Of a DNA stretch of 62,095 nucleotides, positions 1 through 7,341 are shown piece after piece (positions within the stretch are counted from its first letter, which is position 1; every line of letters starts with the position of its first letter). The notes beneath the pieces were generated by a model, which did not search any database, was not told where the DNA came from, and saw nothing but the letters and a program-made list of their open reading frames with translations. The DNA is from Gemmatimonadota bacterium (lineage in GTDB: Bacteria; Latescibacterota; UBA2968; UBA8231). Location: assembly GCA_009840005.1 (NCBI GenBank), contig VXOR01000114.1, forward strand, positions 2,115 to 64,209, written 5' to 3'. Made by a program: the position numbers and the translations under genes.

Positions 1-2
1 AC

Positions 3-2426
3 AACTCGGCCTCGGATGAGTTTCCTGCTTGGTCTTCGGATGGTCGTCACATTGCCTTTTCGTCGAATCGCGACGACGGCAAAACGGAGATTTACGTCGT
101 CGCGACGAAGGCGGTCTCTGATACGATGGAAGTGGTCCCCGATACTACTTTTGAGAAACCAACGCGTAGCGAAAGGATCTTCATTGATGGTATTGAGGTC
201 GAAGCAGCCGAGAACGAGATATTAGTGTTTCTCGACGAAGACGTACTGAATGCCGAACTACAGGATGTACAGGCTGCGATTCTGGGTCGCGGCGGCAGCA
301 TTAAGTCGCTGAATTTTGACTTGCGGACGATTCAAGTAGGCATTACCGACGATAGCTCGGAGCAAGACTTCATCAAGGCATTGTCCCGGCAATCTGGTAT
401 ATCGGGGGCAAATGTAAACGAAGTTGTCGTGCCAGAGAGATCATTTATTACGTCTAATGACCAAGGATACCGGCAGTGGCGCACCAAACCTCCCCATGCC
501 CCGCTTGCAAAGGTGCCAGCACCGACATCTGTTTCGTTTGCTGGTGATTACTGGATTAATCAAATCGATGCCACGTGCGCTTGGGCGGCCCTCTCCGATC
601 CAAGCGTAAGGCTGGTGCCCAACGCGATAGGCATTGTCGATACAGGGGTCCCTCGCTCTCAGGATGTCCTAAATGGCGCACGTATTAGTCGATATACGGA
701 AGAAGGGGTTAGTATGTCCAGCGACGATACATCGGACCCGCATGGCTTCTACGTGACAGGGTACGCGGCCGGATACAACAATGGGCCTGATAGGCGAGGT
801 GTGAATCCGCATAGTGATGTGGTATTCGTTGATGTCTTGGGTACTGATTCGGAGGGTACGTATGTTACGAATTTGCTGCTGGGCATTAAGACCGCGATAG
901 ATAAGGGAGCTAGCGTCGTCAATATTTCTTGGGGCCCAAAACTTGATTTTTGTAACGATGCCGCCTCTGTTAAGCAAACTACGATGCAGCGGTGGCGGAT
1001 GGGCAACACTGGTGTTGTCCATTATGCACGTGTATACGATGTCCTTCTTGTTTTTGCGGCAGGCAACAACTGCGAGAAGCAAGATGATCGCTTGCTTCCC
1101 CTCGACGAGACCGGTACAGTAGATATTGCCAGCACGGATTCTTGGCTTAGCCATGTTCTGATTGTTGGAGCATCGACAGATTATCTATCAGATGCACGGT
1201 TTTCGCAGATGGGCAAGGTGGTAAATATCATGGCACCGGGAGAAAAAGTTGGATTCGGCGCGAATATTACTGGAAATGGAACGTCGTATGCGGCACCCAT
1301 GATAACGGGCGCGGCCGGCCTCATAAGGGCCATCGAGACTACGATCTCGGCGGAGGAAACGCGCTCGATATTGATCAATTCGGCGAAAAATGTGATAACT
1401 CCTGCGGATCCTATCACAAGTTCTCCATCCGGCCTTTTGAATCTGAACAGTGCCATTCAATCTTCGCTGATAGCGGATGGTGTAGGCCTAGCAACCGCAG
1501 ATGGCATCTATTTGTCCAAGGGGAGAACGCAAAACGTGCAGATTGACGTTACAGTGCCTGCTAGCAGTACGCCGGCGATTGATGTGGGGTTTGTCATTGA
1601 TCAAAGCGGGAGTTATGAGGACGACATCGCCACTCTCCAGACACTCGCCCAAGATATCGTCCAGAGTCTCAGATCGCGTACAGATATTGACGTGCAGTTC
1701 GGCGTAGCGGGTTTTGCCGACTTCCCTAAAGGTGATTATGGGGATGAAGGGGATGTTCCGTATAGACTGTATCAAGACATAACGGGAGACTCCGATGCGC
1801 TCATTGCGGCCATTGACAAACTAAATAAACCATTGATGAATGGGGATGATTATCCAGAATCACAATACGAAGCACTATTTCGTGCGGCCCGAGAGATCGG
1901 TTGGCGAGATGGCACCTTGAGAATCCTGTTGTTGGCAACTGATGCTGATTTTCATGACTCCGATACAGATTCAAGCTACCCTGGAGCAGGGCGGCGGACT
2001 GTACTGGCGACGTTGGCGGAGGAAAACATTATTGTCATTGGCCTGCAAAGCGGCGATAGGTATGACGTGACGGAACACTTGCAGGAACTTGCAGATGCCA
2101 CAGGTGGAAGTGTGTTGTCCCTTGATTGGGCGAGTTCACAAGTCGTTGATGCCATCACCCGGGGCCTCGATATCGTGCTGGCTGATGTGGATGTAACACT
2201 TGACGTACTCGCGGGTCAAAGCTGGGTCACAGGCGTCGATCCAACAGTGCATGAAGACGTTAGAGGTGGTCAAACAGTCAGCTTCATGGTTTCACTGACG
2301 GGTCAGCGCGATTCGTCGATAGAAGACCTCCCATACAATGTGTACATTTGGGCGCGAGGCGATGGTGCTGCGCTGTTGTCGCGCACAAAGATACCTATTC
2401 TCGTACCGAGGGAATCTGCGGAATGA
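3..2426 (+). CDS. Secreted PD40 propeller / I9-like / subtilase / VWA protein (5' partial)
   Basis: The reading frame is open from base 3, so the protein enters from outside the window. The first Met, at 126, is internal. The 41 codons before it contain a PD40 (TolB-type) propeller blade with the signature AWSSDGRHIAFSSNRD. Numbering from that Met, residues 30-101 look like an inhibitor I9 propeptide. Residues 160-450 are an S8 subtilase with Asp172 (IVDTG), His206 (DPHG), oxyanion Asn314 (AAGNN) and Ser387 (GNGTSYAAP). Residues 485-690 are a von Willebrand A domain with MIDAS residues Asp492, Ser494 and Ser496 (DQSGS). The active-site residues are intact, so an active extracytoplasmic protease is likely. 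The signal peptide, if any, lies off the left edge. The stop overlaps the next start as ATGA. The substrate cannot be inferred. Confidence 0.88.
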   Translation, partial: NSASDEFPAWSSDGRHIAFSSNRDDGKTEIYVVATKAVSDTMEVVPDTTFEKPTRSERIFIDGIEVEAAENEILVFLDEDVLNAELQDVQAAILGRGGSIKSLNFDLRTIQVGITDDSSEQDFIKALSRQSGISGANVNEVVVPERSFITSNDQGYRQWRTKPPHAPLAKVPAPTSVSFAGDYWINQIDATCAWAALSDPSVRLVPNAIGIVDTGVPRSQDVLNGARISRYTEEGVSMSSDDTSDPHGFYVTGYAAGYNNGPDRRGVNPHSDVVFVDVLGTDSEGTYVTNLLLGIKTAIDKGASVVNISWGPKLDFCNDAASVKQTTMQRWRMGNTGVVHYARVYDVLLVFAAGNNCEKQDDRLLPLDETGTVDIASTDSWLSHVLIVGASTDYLSDARFSQMGKVVNIMAPGEKVGFGANITGNGTSYAAPMITGAAGLIRAIETTISAEETRSILINSAKNVITPADPITSSPSGLLNLNSAIQSSLIADGVGLATADGIYLSKGRTQNVQIDVTVPASSTPAIDVGFVIDQSGSYEDDIATLQTLAQDIVQSLRSRTDIDVQFGVAGFADFPKGDYGDEGDVPYRLYQDITGDSDALIAAIDKLNKPLMNGDDYPESQYEALFRAAREIGWRDGTLRILLLATDADFHDSDTDSSYPGAGRRTVLATLAEENIIVIGLQSGDRYDVTEHLQELADATGGSVLSLDWASSQVVDAITRGLDIVLADVDVTLDVLAGQSWVTGVDPTVHEDVRGGQTVSFMVSLTGQRDSSIEDLPYNVYIWARGDGAALLSRTKIPILVPRESAE

Positions 2427-2776
2427 AGTGGGGTTCTACCGTAGTAGTGGTGCTGGCGGCGGCTTGCGCGGGCTGTTTGGGGCGTACGCATACAGGAGAA
2501 TGTACGTACGAGGGTTTACCTGCCAAATGCGGAGAGCTTCTTATAAATCTGAGCAAGAACTTTCGCACCGATGATCTGCACCCTTTGACGGGGGACTTGC
2601 GAGACCTGATAGCGAAAGAGGGAGGTAGAATCCTCATGGACGATGCCGGTCTTGGAGTCATCGTCGCGAAATTTGATCGCGACGATGAGAAGTTGGATCG
2701 AGTGCTCAATCTCCTGCGCCAACACCCGGCTGTGCGAAGTGCGAACTATAATTGGGTCTTGACCTTAGGTGAATAA
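2423..2776 (+). CDS. I9-propeptide-like small lipoprotein
   Basis: This 117-residue protein starts at ATG 2423, overlapping the upstream subtilase stop as ATGA, which predicts translational coupling. A longer frame from 2348 exists, but only the 2423 start gives a signal peptide (MKWGSTVVVVLAAACAGC). Cys17 is a plausible, slightly non-canonical lipidation site. The mature part resembles an inhibitor I9 fold: a long helix, then GGRILMDDAGLGVIVAKF and a closing segment HPAVRSANYNWV. That order parallels the I9-like region inside the neighbouring protease. Free-standing I9 proteins are known as subtilisin chaperones or inhibitors. A role as partner of the upstream protease is inference from adjacency and similarity. 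Confidence 0.65.
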   Translation: MKWGSTVVVVLAAACAGCLGRTHTGECTYEGLPAKCGELLINLSKNFRTDDLHPLTGDLRDLIAKEGGRILMDDAGLGVIVAKFDRDDEKLDRVLNLLRQHPAVRSANYNWVLTLGE

Positions 2777-2820
2777 TCTCCCGCGGTATTCTTACTGCCG
2801 TGCAATCGTGGCCGATTGAC

Positions 2821-3924
2821 TCACTCCAAATACCCCAGTGCCCGCAGCCGCTGCTCCAAGATCGTGCGATCGGCGGCTGGGGCAAACTCCGCTTGGACAT
2901 AACTAGAAGCCGCTCTGAGTGCCGCGTACGCTTGGTGGTATGGGCGAGTGTTCAGCGCCGCGAGCGGCCGCTCGCTAAACGTTTCGACCAAAGTCTCGCG
3001 CTGGGTCGCTTGATCGCAGGTGAATTTGGCGCTGGCATTGAAGAGGGACCATTGGCGACCTTGTTGCGCGGCTGGGCCGGGGTCGATTTCGGCGAGGTAG
3101 TACTCGGGTGGGAAAGGGGAGCGGATGTCGCGGGCAAAGCCGTTGTAGGGATGATCTAACTCCAACAGAGACAGGAAAGTAGGGAAAAGATCTACAAGGG
3201 AAATTAACCCGCGCCCGACGAGTTCTTCCGAGGGAAGTCGGTAGTACAGAGGCACCCGTAGCACATCGTTGCACAGGGTCTGGCCGTGATAGGGTTCGTC
3301 GGCCCGCCAGCTCTGGCCGTGGTCGCTGATGATGAAGACCGTCCACGCACTTAGGTTCAAGTTGGTCAACAGCCGAGCAATGCGTCGCTCGAAGAGCTGT
3401 TCAATAGCTGCGCGATAGCGCGTCTGTACTAAGTCGATGCGCCCATCCGCTAGCAATTGGCCCACTTCTCCAAAGGCCAGCCCGTCTGCGGCACCGTAAG
3501 GGGGATGAACGCTCCAGTAGTGAATAAAGAGAACGGTCGGCTCGCGGCGTTGCAGCCAGCCGGCGAGTTGCTCATCTGGGGGCAAGGGAGCGATGTGGTC
3601 GGCGTAACTCAGTCCGGTGAAAATGTCTGGGGCCTCTGAGAACGCGCCGACCGCATAGCCGGCTCGACGGCAGAGGTCGAAAAGGTCGGCAACGCCTTGC
3701 CGCATAGCGGGGGAGTGCTGGCCTTCGATGCCGTGTTCAAACGGGTGCAGCCCGGTAAAAAGCGAGGTGTGGACCGGGCGCGTCGCCGAAGAAACCGAAA
3801 AGCAGTGCTGGCAGAGGTGAAAATCACGCGTCAAGTCGGAAAATCGGGGCGTGCGTACAGCCGCACTGACCCCCGGGGAAAAATCCAGACGCAGGCTATC
3901 GACCGAAATCAACAGCAGGTTCAT
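2821..3924 (-). CDS. Sulfatase/alkaline-phosphatase superfamily hydrolase
   Basis: This 367-residue protein has an alkaline-phosphatase fold. Metal ligands are visible near the N-terminus (SVDSLRLD) and late in the protein (IISDHGQ and YHGQ). At the nucleophile position, aligned on the LFTG turn of SSATRPVHTSLFTG, the residue is Thr. Formylglycine-type sulfatases have Cys or Ser in a CxPxR context there. A phosphohydrolase or phosphotransferase activity is therefore at least as likely as a sulfatase. There is no signal peptide, so the protein is probably cytoplasmic. It is the last gene of the minus-strand run murQ, aldo/keto reductase, D-TA, HU, this gene, and starts one base after the HU stop codon. 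The substrate is unknown. Confidence 0.75.
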   Translation of the reverse strand: MNLLLISVDSLRLDFSPGVSAAVRTPRFSDLTRDFHLCQHCFSVSSATRPVHTSLFTGLHPFEHGIEGQHSPAMRQGVADLFDLCRRAGYAVGAFSEAPDIFTGLSYADHIAPLPPDEQLAGWLQRREPTVLFIHYWSVHPPYGAADGLAFGEVGQLLADGRIDLVQTRYRAAIEQLFERRIARLLTNLNLSAWTVFIISDHGQSWRADEPYHGQTLCNDVLRVPLYYRLPSEELVGRGLISLVDLFPTFLSLLELDHPYNGFARDIRSPFPPEYYLAEIDPGPAAQQGRQWSLFNASAKFTCDQATQRETLVETFSERPLAALNTRPYHQAYAALRAASSYVQAEFAPAADRTILEQRLRALGYLE

Positions 3925-3925
3925 G

Positions 3926-4204
3926 TTAGGGCTGGACGATTCTGTTCTTTACCGCATTGGAGGGTTTGAAGGTCGGGGTTTTGCGCTTGGGTATTGCGAC
4001 GGTCGCGCCGGCTTTGGGATTGCGGCCGGTGCGCGGTGCGCGCTCCACGACCTTGAAGGTGCCAAAGCCGCGGATTTCGACGTGATCGCCCCTTTCCAAG
4101 GCTTGGGATATGGCTTCGATGAATCCCTCGATAACGGCTGCGGTATCTACTTGGGAGAGTCCAGTACTCTGGGCTAGCTGCCGGGCGATCTCGGCTTTAG
4201 TCAT
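3926..4204 (-). CDS. HU/IHF-family DNA-binding protein (copy 1)
   Basis: This 92-residue HU-type histone-like protein covers the whole family length. It has the N-terminal helical dimerisation part (MTKAEIARQLAQ), the core GDHVEIRGFGTF and the DNA-binding arm with RAPRTGRNPKAG. HU homodimers bend and compact DNA. It lies 28 bases after the D-TA-like gene and one base before the sulfatase-like gene. A nucleoid protein is thus embedded in what otherwise looks like a catabolic operon. A second copy lies at 47522-47863. The two are very similar through the core but differ at the C-terminus: this copy lacks the extended tail. Whether they form heterodimers cannot be told from sequence. Confidence 0.95.
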   Translation of the reverse strand: MTKAEIARQLAQSTGLSQVDTAAVIEGFIEAISQALERGDHVEIRGFGTFKVVERAPRTGRNPKAGATVAIPKRKTPTFKPSNAVKNRIVQP

Positions 4205-4232
4205 CTGCTTTCTCCGTTGCTATTACTCGGCG

Positions 4233-5330
4233 TCAGCGCAAAAGGCCCCGTGCTGAGATGTCCCATATTTTCTCCACGCGTCCTTTGCGGACGGCGACGA
4301 AGTAATTGTGCAAAAAGGTCGTCGAATCCGAATAGCCGACGAGCAATTCGATCTGCTCGCCCAAGGCCGGCCCGGCCTGCCCTTCTACGATGTTGAAGAC
4401 GCCGTGTTCAGCAGACAGGCCGCGCAAGCGCAGATCGTCTCGGCCCAGCACCTCTGGCGGCTGGTGGCTGGACGACAGCGTCTTAAAGCCGGCATCGACG
4501 ACGACCCGGTCGGCTGCGCGGCTGGTGACCGAGGTGAGCACCGTTAGGGCGGGGGTGAGCGCTTCGACGTGGCATTTCCGGCGATACATGACGTCCATGA
4601 ATACGCCGCCGCCGGCTTGGAGTTCAGTGACCCCATCGTGGAGGGCGCTGAGCTCGTACGAGCCCGTGCCACCGGCGCTGACGATCTCTATCTGTAGTCC
4701 ATTGTTTTCCAGTAAGTTACGAGATTCTACTAATATATCCAGTGCTTGGTAACAGGCCTTTTTCTTGGCTTGGAGTGGCCAGCAGTCGAGCACGTGGCCC
4801 TCGTAGCCCATCAGGCCCTTGAACGCCAGCCCAGGTTGGTCGCTGATGGCTTTAGACAAGGCGAGGAGAGGAGGGCCAGGCTCCACGCCGACCCGCTTCA
4901 TACCAATGTCGATCTCCACGACCACGGGGATGCGGACGCCCTCGTCGATGGCTGCGGCGGCCATCGGTTCGACGACGGCGATATTATCCACTGCGGCAAT
5001 GACTTCAGCTCGGTGTTGCAGGCGGGCTAGGGCCGCGAATTTGACCGGGCTGACGATCTGGTTGGCCAGCAGGATGGAGGGAACCCCGTGCGCGACCATC
5101 CACTCAGCTTCGCTCAATTTGGCGCAGGTGATGCCACAGGCCCCGTTGGCCAGCTCGATGTGGGCTATGGCCGGGGATTTGTGCGCCTTGCTGTGGGGCC
5201 GCCATTCCTTGCCATTGTCGCGGCAATACGCGGCCATGTGCTGTACATTGGATTCAAAGCGGTCGAGATCAAGCAGCAGCACCGGGGTTTCTAAATCGTC
5301 TAGGGCTTGGCCAGGCATGGGTTTATTCAC
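4233..5330 (-). CDS. D-threonine aldolase / D-serine dehydratase-like PLP enzyme
   Basis: This 365-residue protein has an alanine-racemase-type N-terminal barrel followed by the D-serine-dehydratase-like C-terminal domain. The PLP lysine lies in RPHSKAHK. The start is GTG at 5330, overlapping the upstream aldo/keto reductase stop as GTGA. In characterised D-threonine aldolases and D-serine dehydratases the metal site is HxD or HxC near the C-terminus. The corresponding stretch here reads GYSDSTTFLH, with Tyr in place of His and Asp retained. This variant resembles a bacterial subgroup usually annotated only as D-TA family, so substrate and metal dependence are uncertain. It probably acts on a D-hydroxyamino acid, alongside the cell-wall-sugar enzyme MurQ. 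Confidence 0.82.
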   Translation of the reverse strand: MNKPMPGQALDDLETPVLLLDLDRFESNVQHMAAYCRDNGKEWRPHSKAHKSPAIAHIELANGACGITCAKLSEAEWMVAHGVPSILLANQIVSPVKFAALARLQHRAEVIAAVDNIAVVEPMAAAAIDEGVRIPVVVEIDIGMKRVGVEPGPPLLALSKAISDQPGLAFKGLMGYEGHVLDCWPLQAKKKACYQALDILVESRNLLENNGLQIEIVSAGGTGSYELSALHDGVTELQAGGGVFMDVMYRRKCHVEALTPALTVLTSVTSRAADRVVVDAGFKTLSSSHQPPEVLGRDDLRLRGLSAEHGVFNIVEGQAGPALGEQIELLVGYSDSTTFLHNYFVAVRKGRVEKIWDISARGLLR

Positions 5331-6271
5331 GGCGTAGATACCCTCCAGTTGCCGGGGTTGAGTAGGGCTGAATCCGCGACCTCGATTGCGCGCACGGCTG
5401 CTACTAGATCGGGCGGTAGGGGACCGGCCTCGACTGCGCGGATATTGGCTGCGAGTTCGGAGACGTTCGTGGTGCCGAAAATAGCTGAATGAGCGCCGGA
5501 AGCAAAGGCAGCAAAGCGCAAAGCCAGTTCGGCCAGGTCCATGCCTGCGTCCTGCGCTAGCCGCAGCAGGGGAGCGGCCAAAGGGGACAGACCGTCGAGC
5601 GCGGTCGGGAGCGAGTCGAGCCGATGCGACAGGACGCCTTGAAGGAAGATAGAGCGCAGGATGACGCCCGTACCCTGTGCTTGGGCGCGGGGGATCACCT
5701 TGCGTTCCATCCGGCGGTCGAGCGCGCTATAGGGTATTTGCAGCGCGTAAATTAGCTCGGGATGCTCTAAGGCGTCGAGCGGTGCCTCTTCACCGTACGT
5801 GGTAACGCCCCAATAGCGCACCCAGCCGCGTTGGCAATACTGCGCTAGCAAATCCAGCAGTTCCGGCGTTGCAAAGCGCGTGTCGAGGCTGTGTAGTTGC
5901 ACGAGTTCGAGTACATCGACGCCGAGCCTGTGCAAGCTCTGGCTCAGCGACTGCTCGACGGACTGACGCAGTGACTGCCCGGTCAATAACCCTGCGCTGG
6001 CGGCATCGCGGATGGAGAGCTTGGTGGCAATTACGGGCCGACACCTCAGCCCAGCACACGCGCGGCCGACGAGACTTTCACTGCGGCCGTACTCTGCGGC
6101 CGTGTCGATGTAGTTGATGCCCAACTCCAAGGCGCGACGGATCAAGCCAATCACGCGATGATCCGACGGTGGCGGCTGTTGGTCCCAGCCATACGCCATG
6201 CCCAATTGCACAGTGCCAAGGCCCAAGGCCGACAGGCGCAAGTTCGTGCGATCTAGGTTTGCGTATTGCAA
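5327..6271 (-). CDS. Aldo/keto reductase
   Basis: This is an NAD(P)H-dependent oxidoreductase of the AKR superfamily with a TIM-barrel fold. The catalytic tetrad is recognisable: Asp and Tyr in NYIDTAAEYGRS, Lys in VIATKLS and His in VQLHSLD. A cofactor-binding stretch near the end reads AIFGTTNVSELAANI. The frame is open upstream to 6385, but the family start fits TTG 6271 (LQYANLDRTNLRLSALGLG). A GGAG lies eight bases upstream of that TTG. With this start the gene overlaps murQ by 19 bases and ends in a GTGA overlap with the D-TA-like gene, consistent with a coupled three-gene unit. About 314 residues is normal for the family. The substrate is unknown. Confidence 0.85.
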   Translation of the reverse strand: MQYANLDRTNLRLSALGLGTVQLGMAYGWDQQPPPSDHRVIGLIRRALELGINYIDTAAEYGRSESLVGRACAGLRCRPVIATKLSIRDAASAGLLTGQSLRQSVEQSLSQSLHRLGVDVLELVQLHSLDTRFATPELLDLLAQYCQRGWVRYWGVTTYGEEAPLDALEHPELIYALQIPYSALDRRMERKVIPRAQAQGTGVILRSIFLQGVLSHRLDSLPTALDGLSPLAAPLLRLAQDAGMDLAELALRFAAFASGAHSAIFGTTNVSELAANIRAVEAGPLPPDLVAAVRAIEVADSALLNPGNWRVSTP

Positions 6272-7203
6272 GGGGTTGCTCCAGTGGAGAGGCTTCGACC
6301 TGAGCTCAGCCGAAGGGTGGCGGCCTTGACGCTCCCGCCGCAGGTGTCGAGAAGGTGTTGTGCTTGGGCGCGATCTAATTGGCACAGCTCCATGACCAGC
6401 GCCAGCTTCAAGCTTCCTTCAGCCGCTTGCAGCCGGGCGGCGGCCACTTGTGGCGAGGCTCCGGTCAGCGTCGCCAAGATGCGCTCGGCGCGGTCGCGCA
6501 GCTTGGCATTGGTGGGTTGGAGATCGACCATGAGGTTGCCGTATGTCTTGCCCAATTTTACCATTGCGCCGGTGCTGATCATGTTGAGCACCAGCTTGGT
6601 CGCCGTTCCGGCTTTCATCCGCGTTGATCCGGTAATGACTTCCGGGCCGACCTCGGGGACGATCTTGATTGAGGCTGTAACGGACTTGGCAGCCATGGGG
6701 CTACACGTAAAAAAAATCGTCGGGCAACCCCGCTGCGCGGCGTACTCCATGCCACTGATAACGAAAGGGGTCACGCCGCTGGCGGCAATGCCCATGACCA
6801 CATCGTCCGGCCCCAAGCCCTGTCGAGCCAATTCGCTGGATGCGGCCTCGCGGTCGTCCTCGGCACCTTCTACGGCTTGGCGCAGGGCCGCTGGTCCGCC
6901 GGCGATTAGGCCCTGAACCAACTGGGGACTTGCGCCAAAAGTGGGGGGGCATTCAGCCGCATCCAGTACGCCGAGCCGACCGCTGGTGCCTGCACCGAGG
7001 TAGAACAGACGGCCTCCGTTGCCAAGCTGGCTAGCGACTAAGTCAACCGCCTCGGCGATGGGGGCCAATTGCGTGGCGACCGAGGCTGGCACGAGGGTGT
7101 CTTCTCGGTTGATGATCGCCAGCATCTCTAGCGTCGAGACTTCGTCGATGCACTCAGTGGCTGGATTGCGCTGCTCAGTTTGCAACTTGGACCAGTTGCT
7201 CAT
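6253..7203 (-). CDS. murQ: N-acetylmuramic acid 6-phosphate etherase
   Basis: MurQ cleaves the lactyl ether of MurNAc-6-phosphate to GlcNAc-6-phosphate plus D-lactate, in recycling or scavenging of peptidoglycan sugars. The SIS-domain signature is present (YLGAGTSGRLGVLDAAECPPTF), followed by IAGGPAAL, the etherase stretch EVITGSTRMKAGTATKLVLN and a C-terminal UBA-like tail. The start at ATG 7203 (MSNWSKLQTEQRN) matches the family; an in-frame Met 13 codons earlier would add an unlikely leader. It is the first gene of the minus-strand operon and diverges from valS across 138 bases. No PTS transporter or anhMurNAc kinase is visible nearby, so the MurNAc-6-P supply is encoded elsewhere. Confidence 0.95.
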   Translation of the reverse strand: MSNWSKLQTEQRNPATECIDEVSTLEMLAIINREDTLVPASVATQLAPIAEAVDLVASQLGNGGRLFYLGAGTSGRLGVLDAAECPPTFGASPQLVQGLIAGGPAALRQAVEGAEDDREAASSELARQGLGPDDVVMGIAASGVTPFVISGMEYAAQRGCPTIFFTCSPMAAKSVTASIKIVPEVGPEVITGSTRMKAGTATKLVLNMISTGAMVKLGKTYGNLMVDLQPTNAKLRDRAERILATLTGASPQVAAARLQAAEGSLKLALVMELCQLDRAQAQHLLDTCGGSVKAATLRLSSGRSLSTGATPCNTQT

Positions 7204-7270
7204 ATTGAATGGCCTAGCACAGGTGAAATGAACTGGACACAAAATAGCCAGCCGGACGCGGCGAGTAAAA

Positions 7271-7298
7271 TTGTCAGGGTAGGGGAATGGGTTATATT
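7271..7298 (+). promoter_or_regulatory. Candidate sigma70-type promoter for valS
   Basis: TTGTCA at 7271-7276 and TATATT at 7293-7298 are separated by 16 bases. They lie 44 bases upstream of the valS ATG in the divergent murQ/valS spacer. An AAGGA ribosome-binding site follows at about 7330. The call rests on sequence match only. Confidence 0.4.
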
Positions 7299-7341
7299 TT
7301 TAATTTAACTTGCATATTAAACATACGGATAAGGACGCGGC

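Noticed and set aside
2821..3924. Formylglycine-dependent sulfatase
   Set aside because: The nucleophile position is Thr, not Cys or Ser in CxPxR; only the superfamily call is kept.
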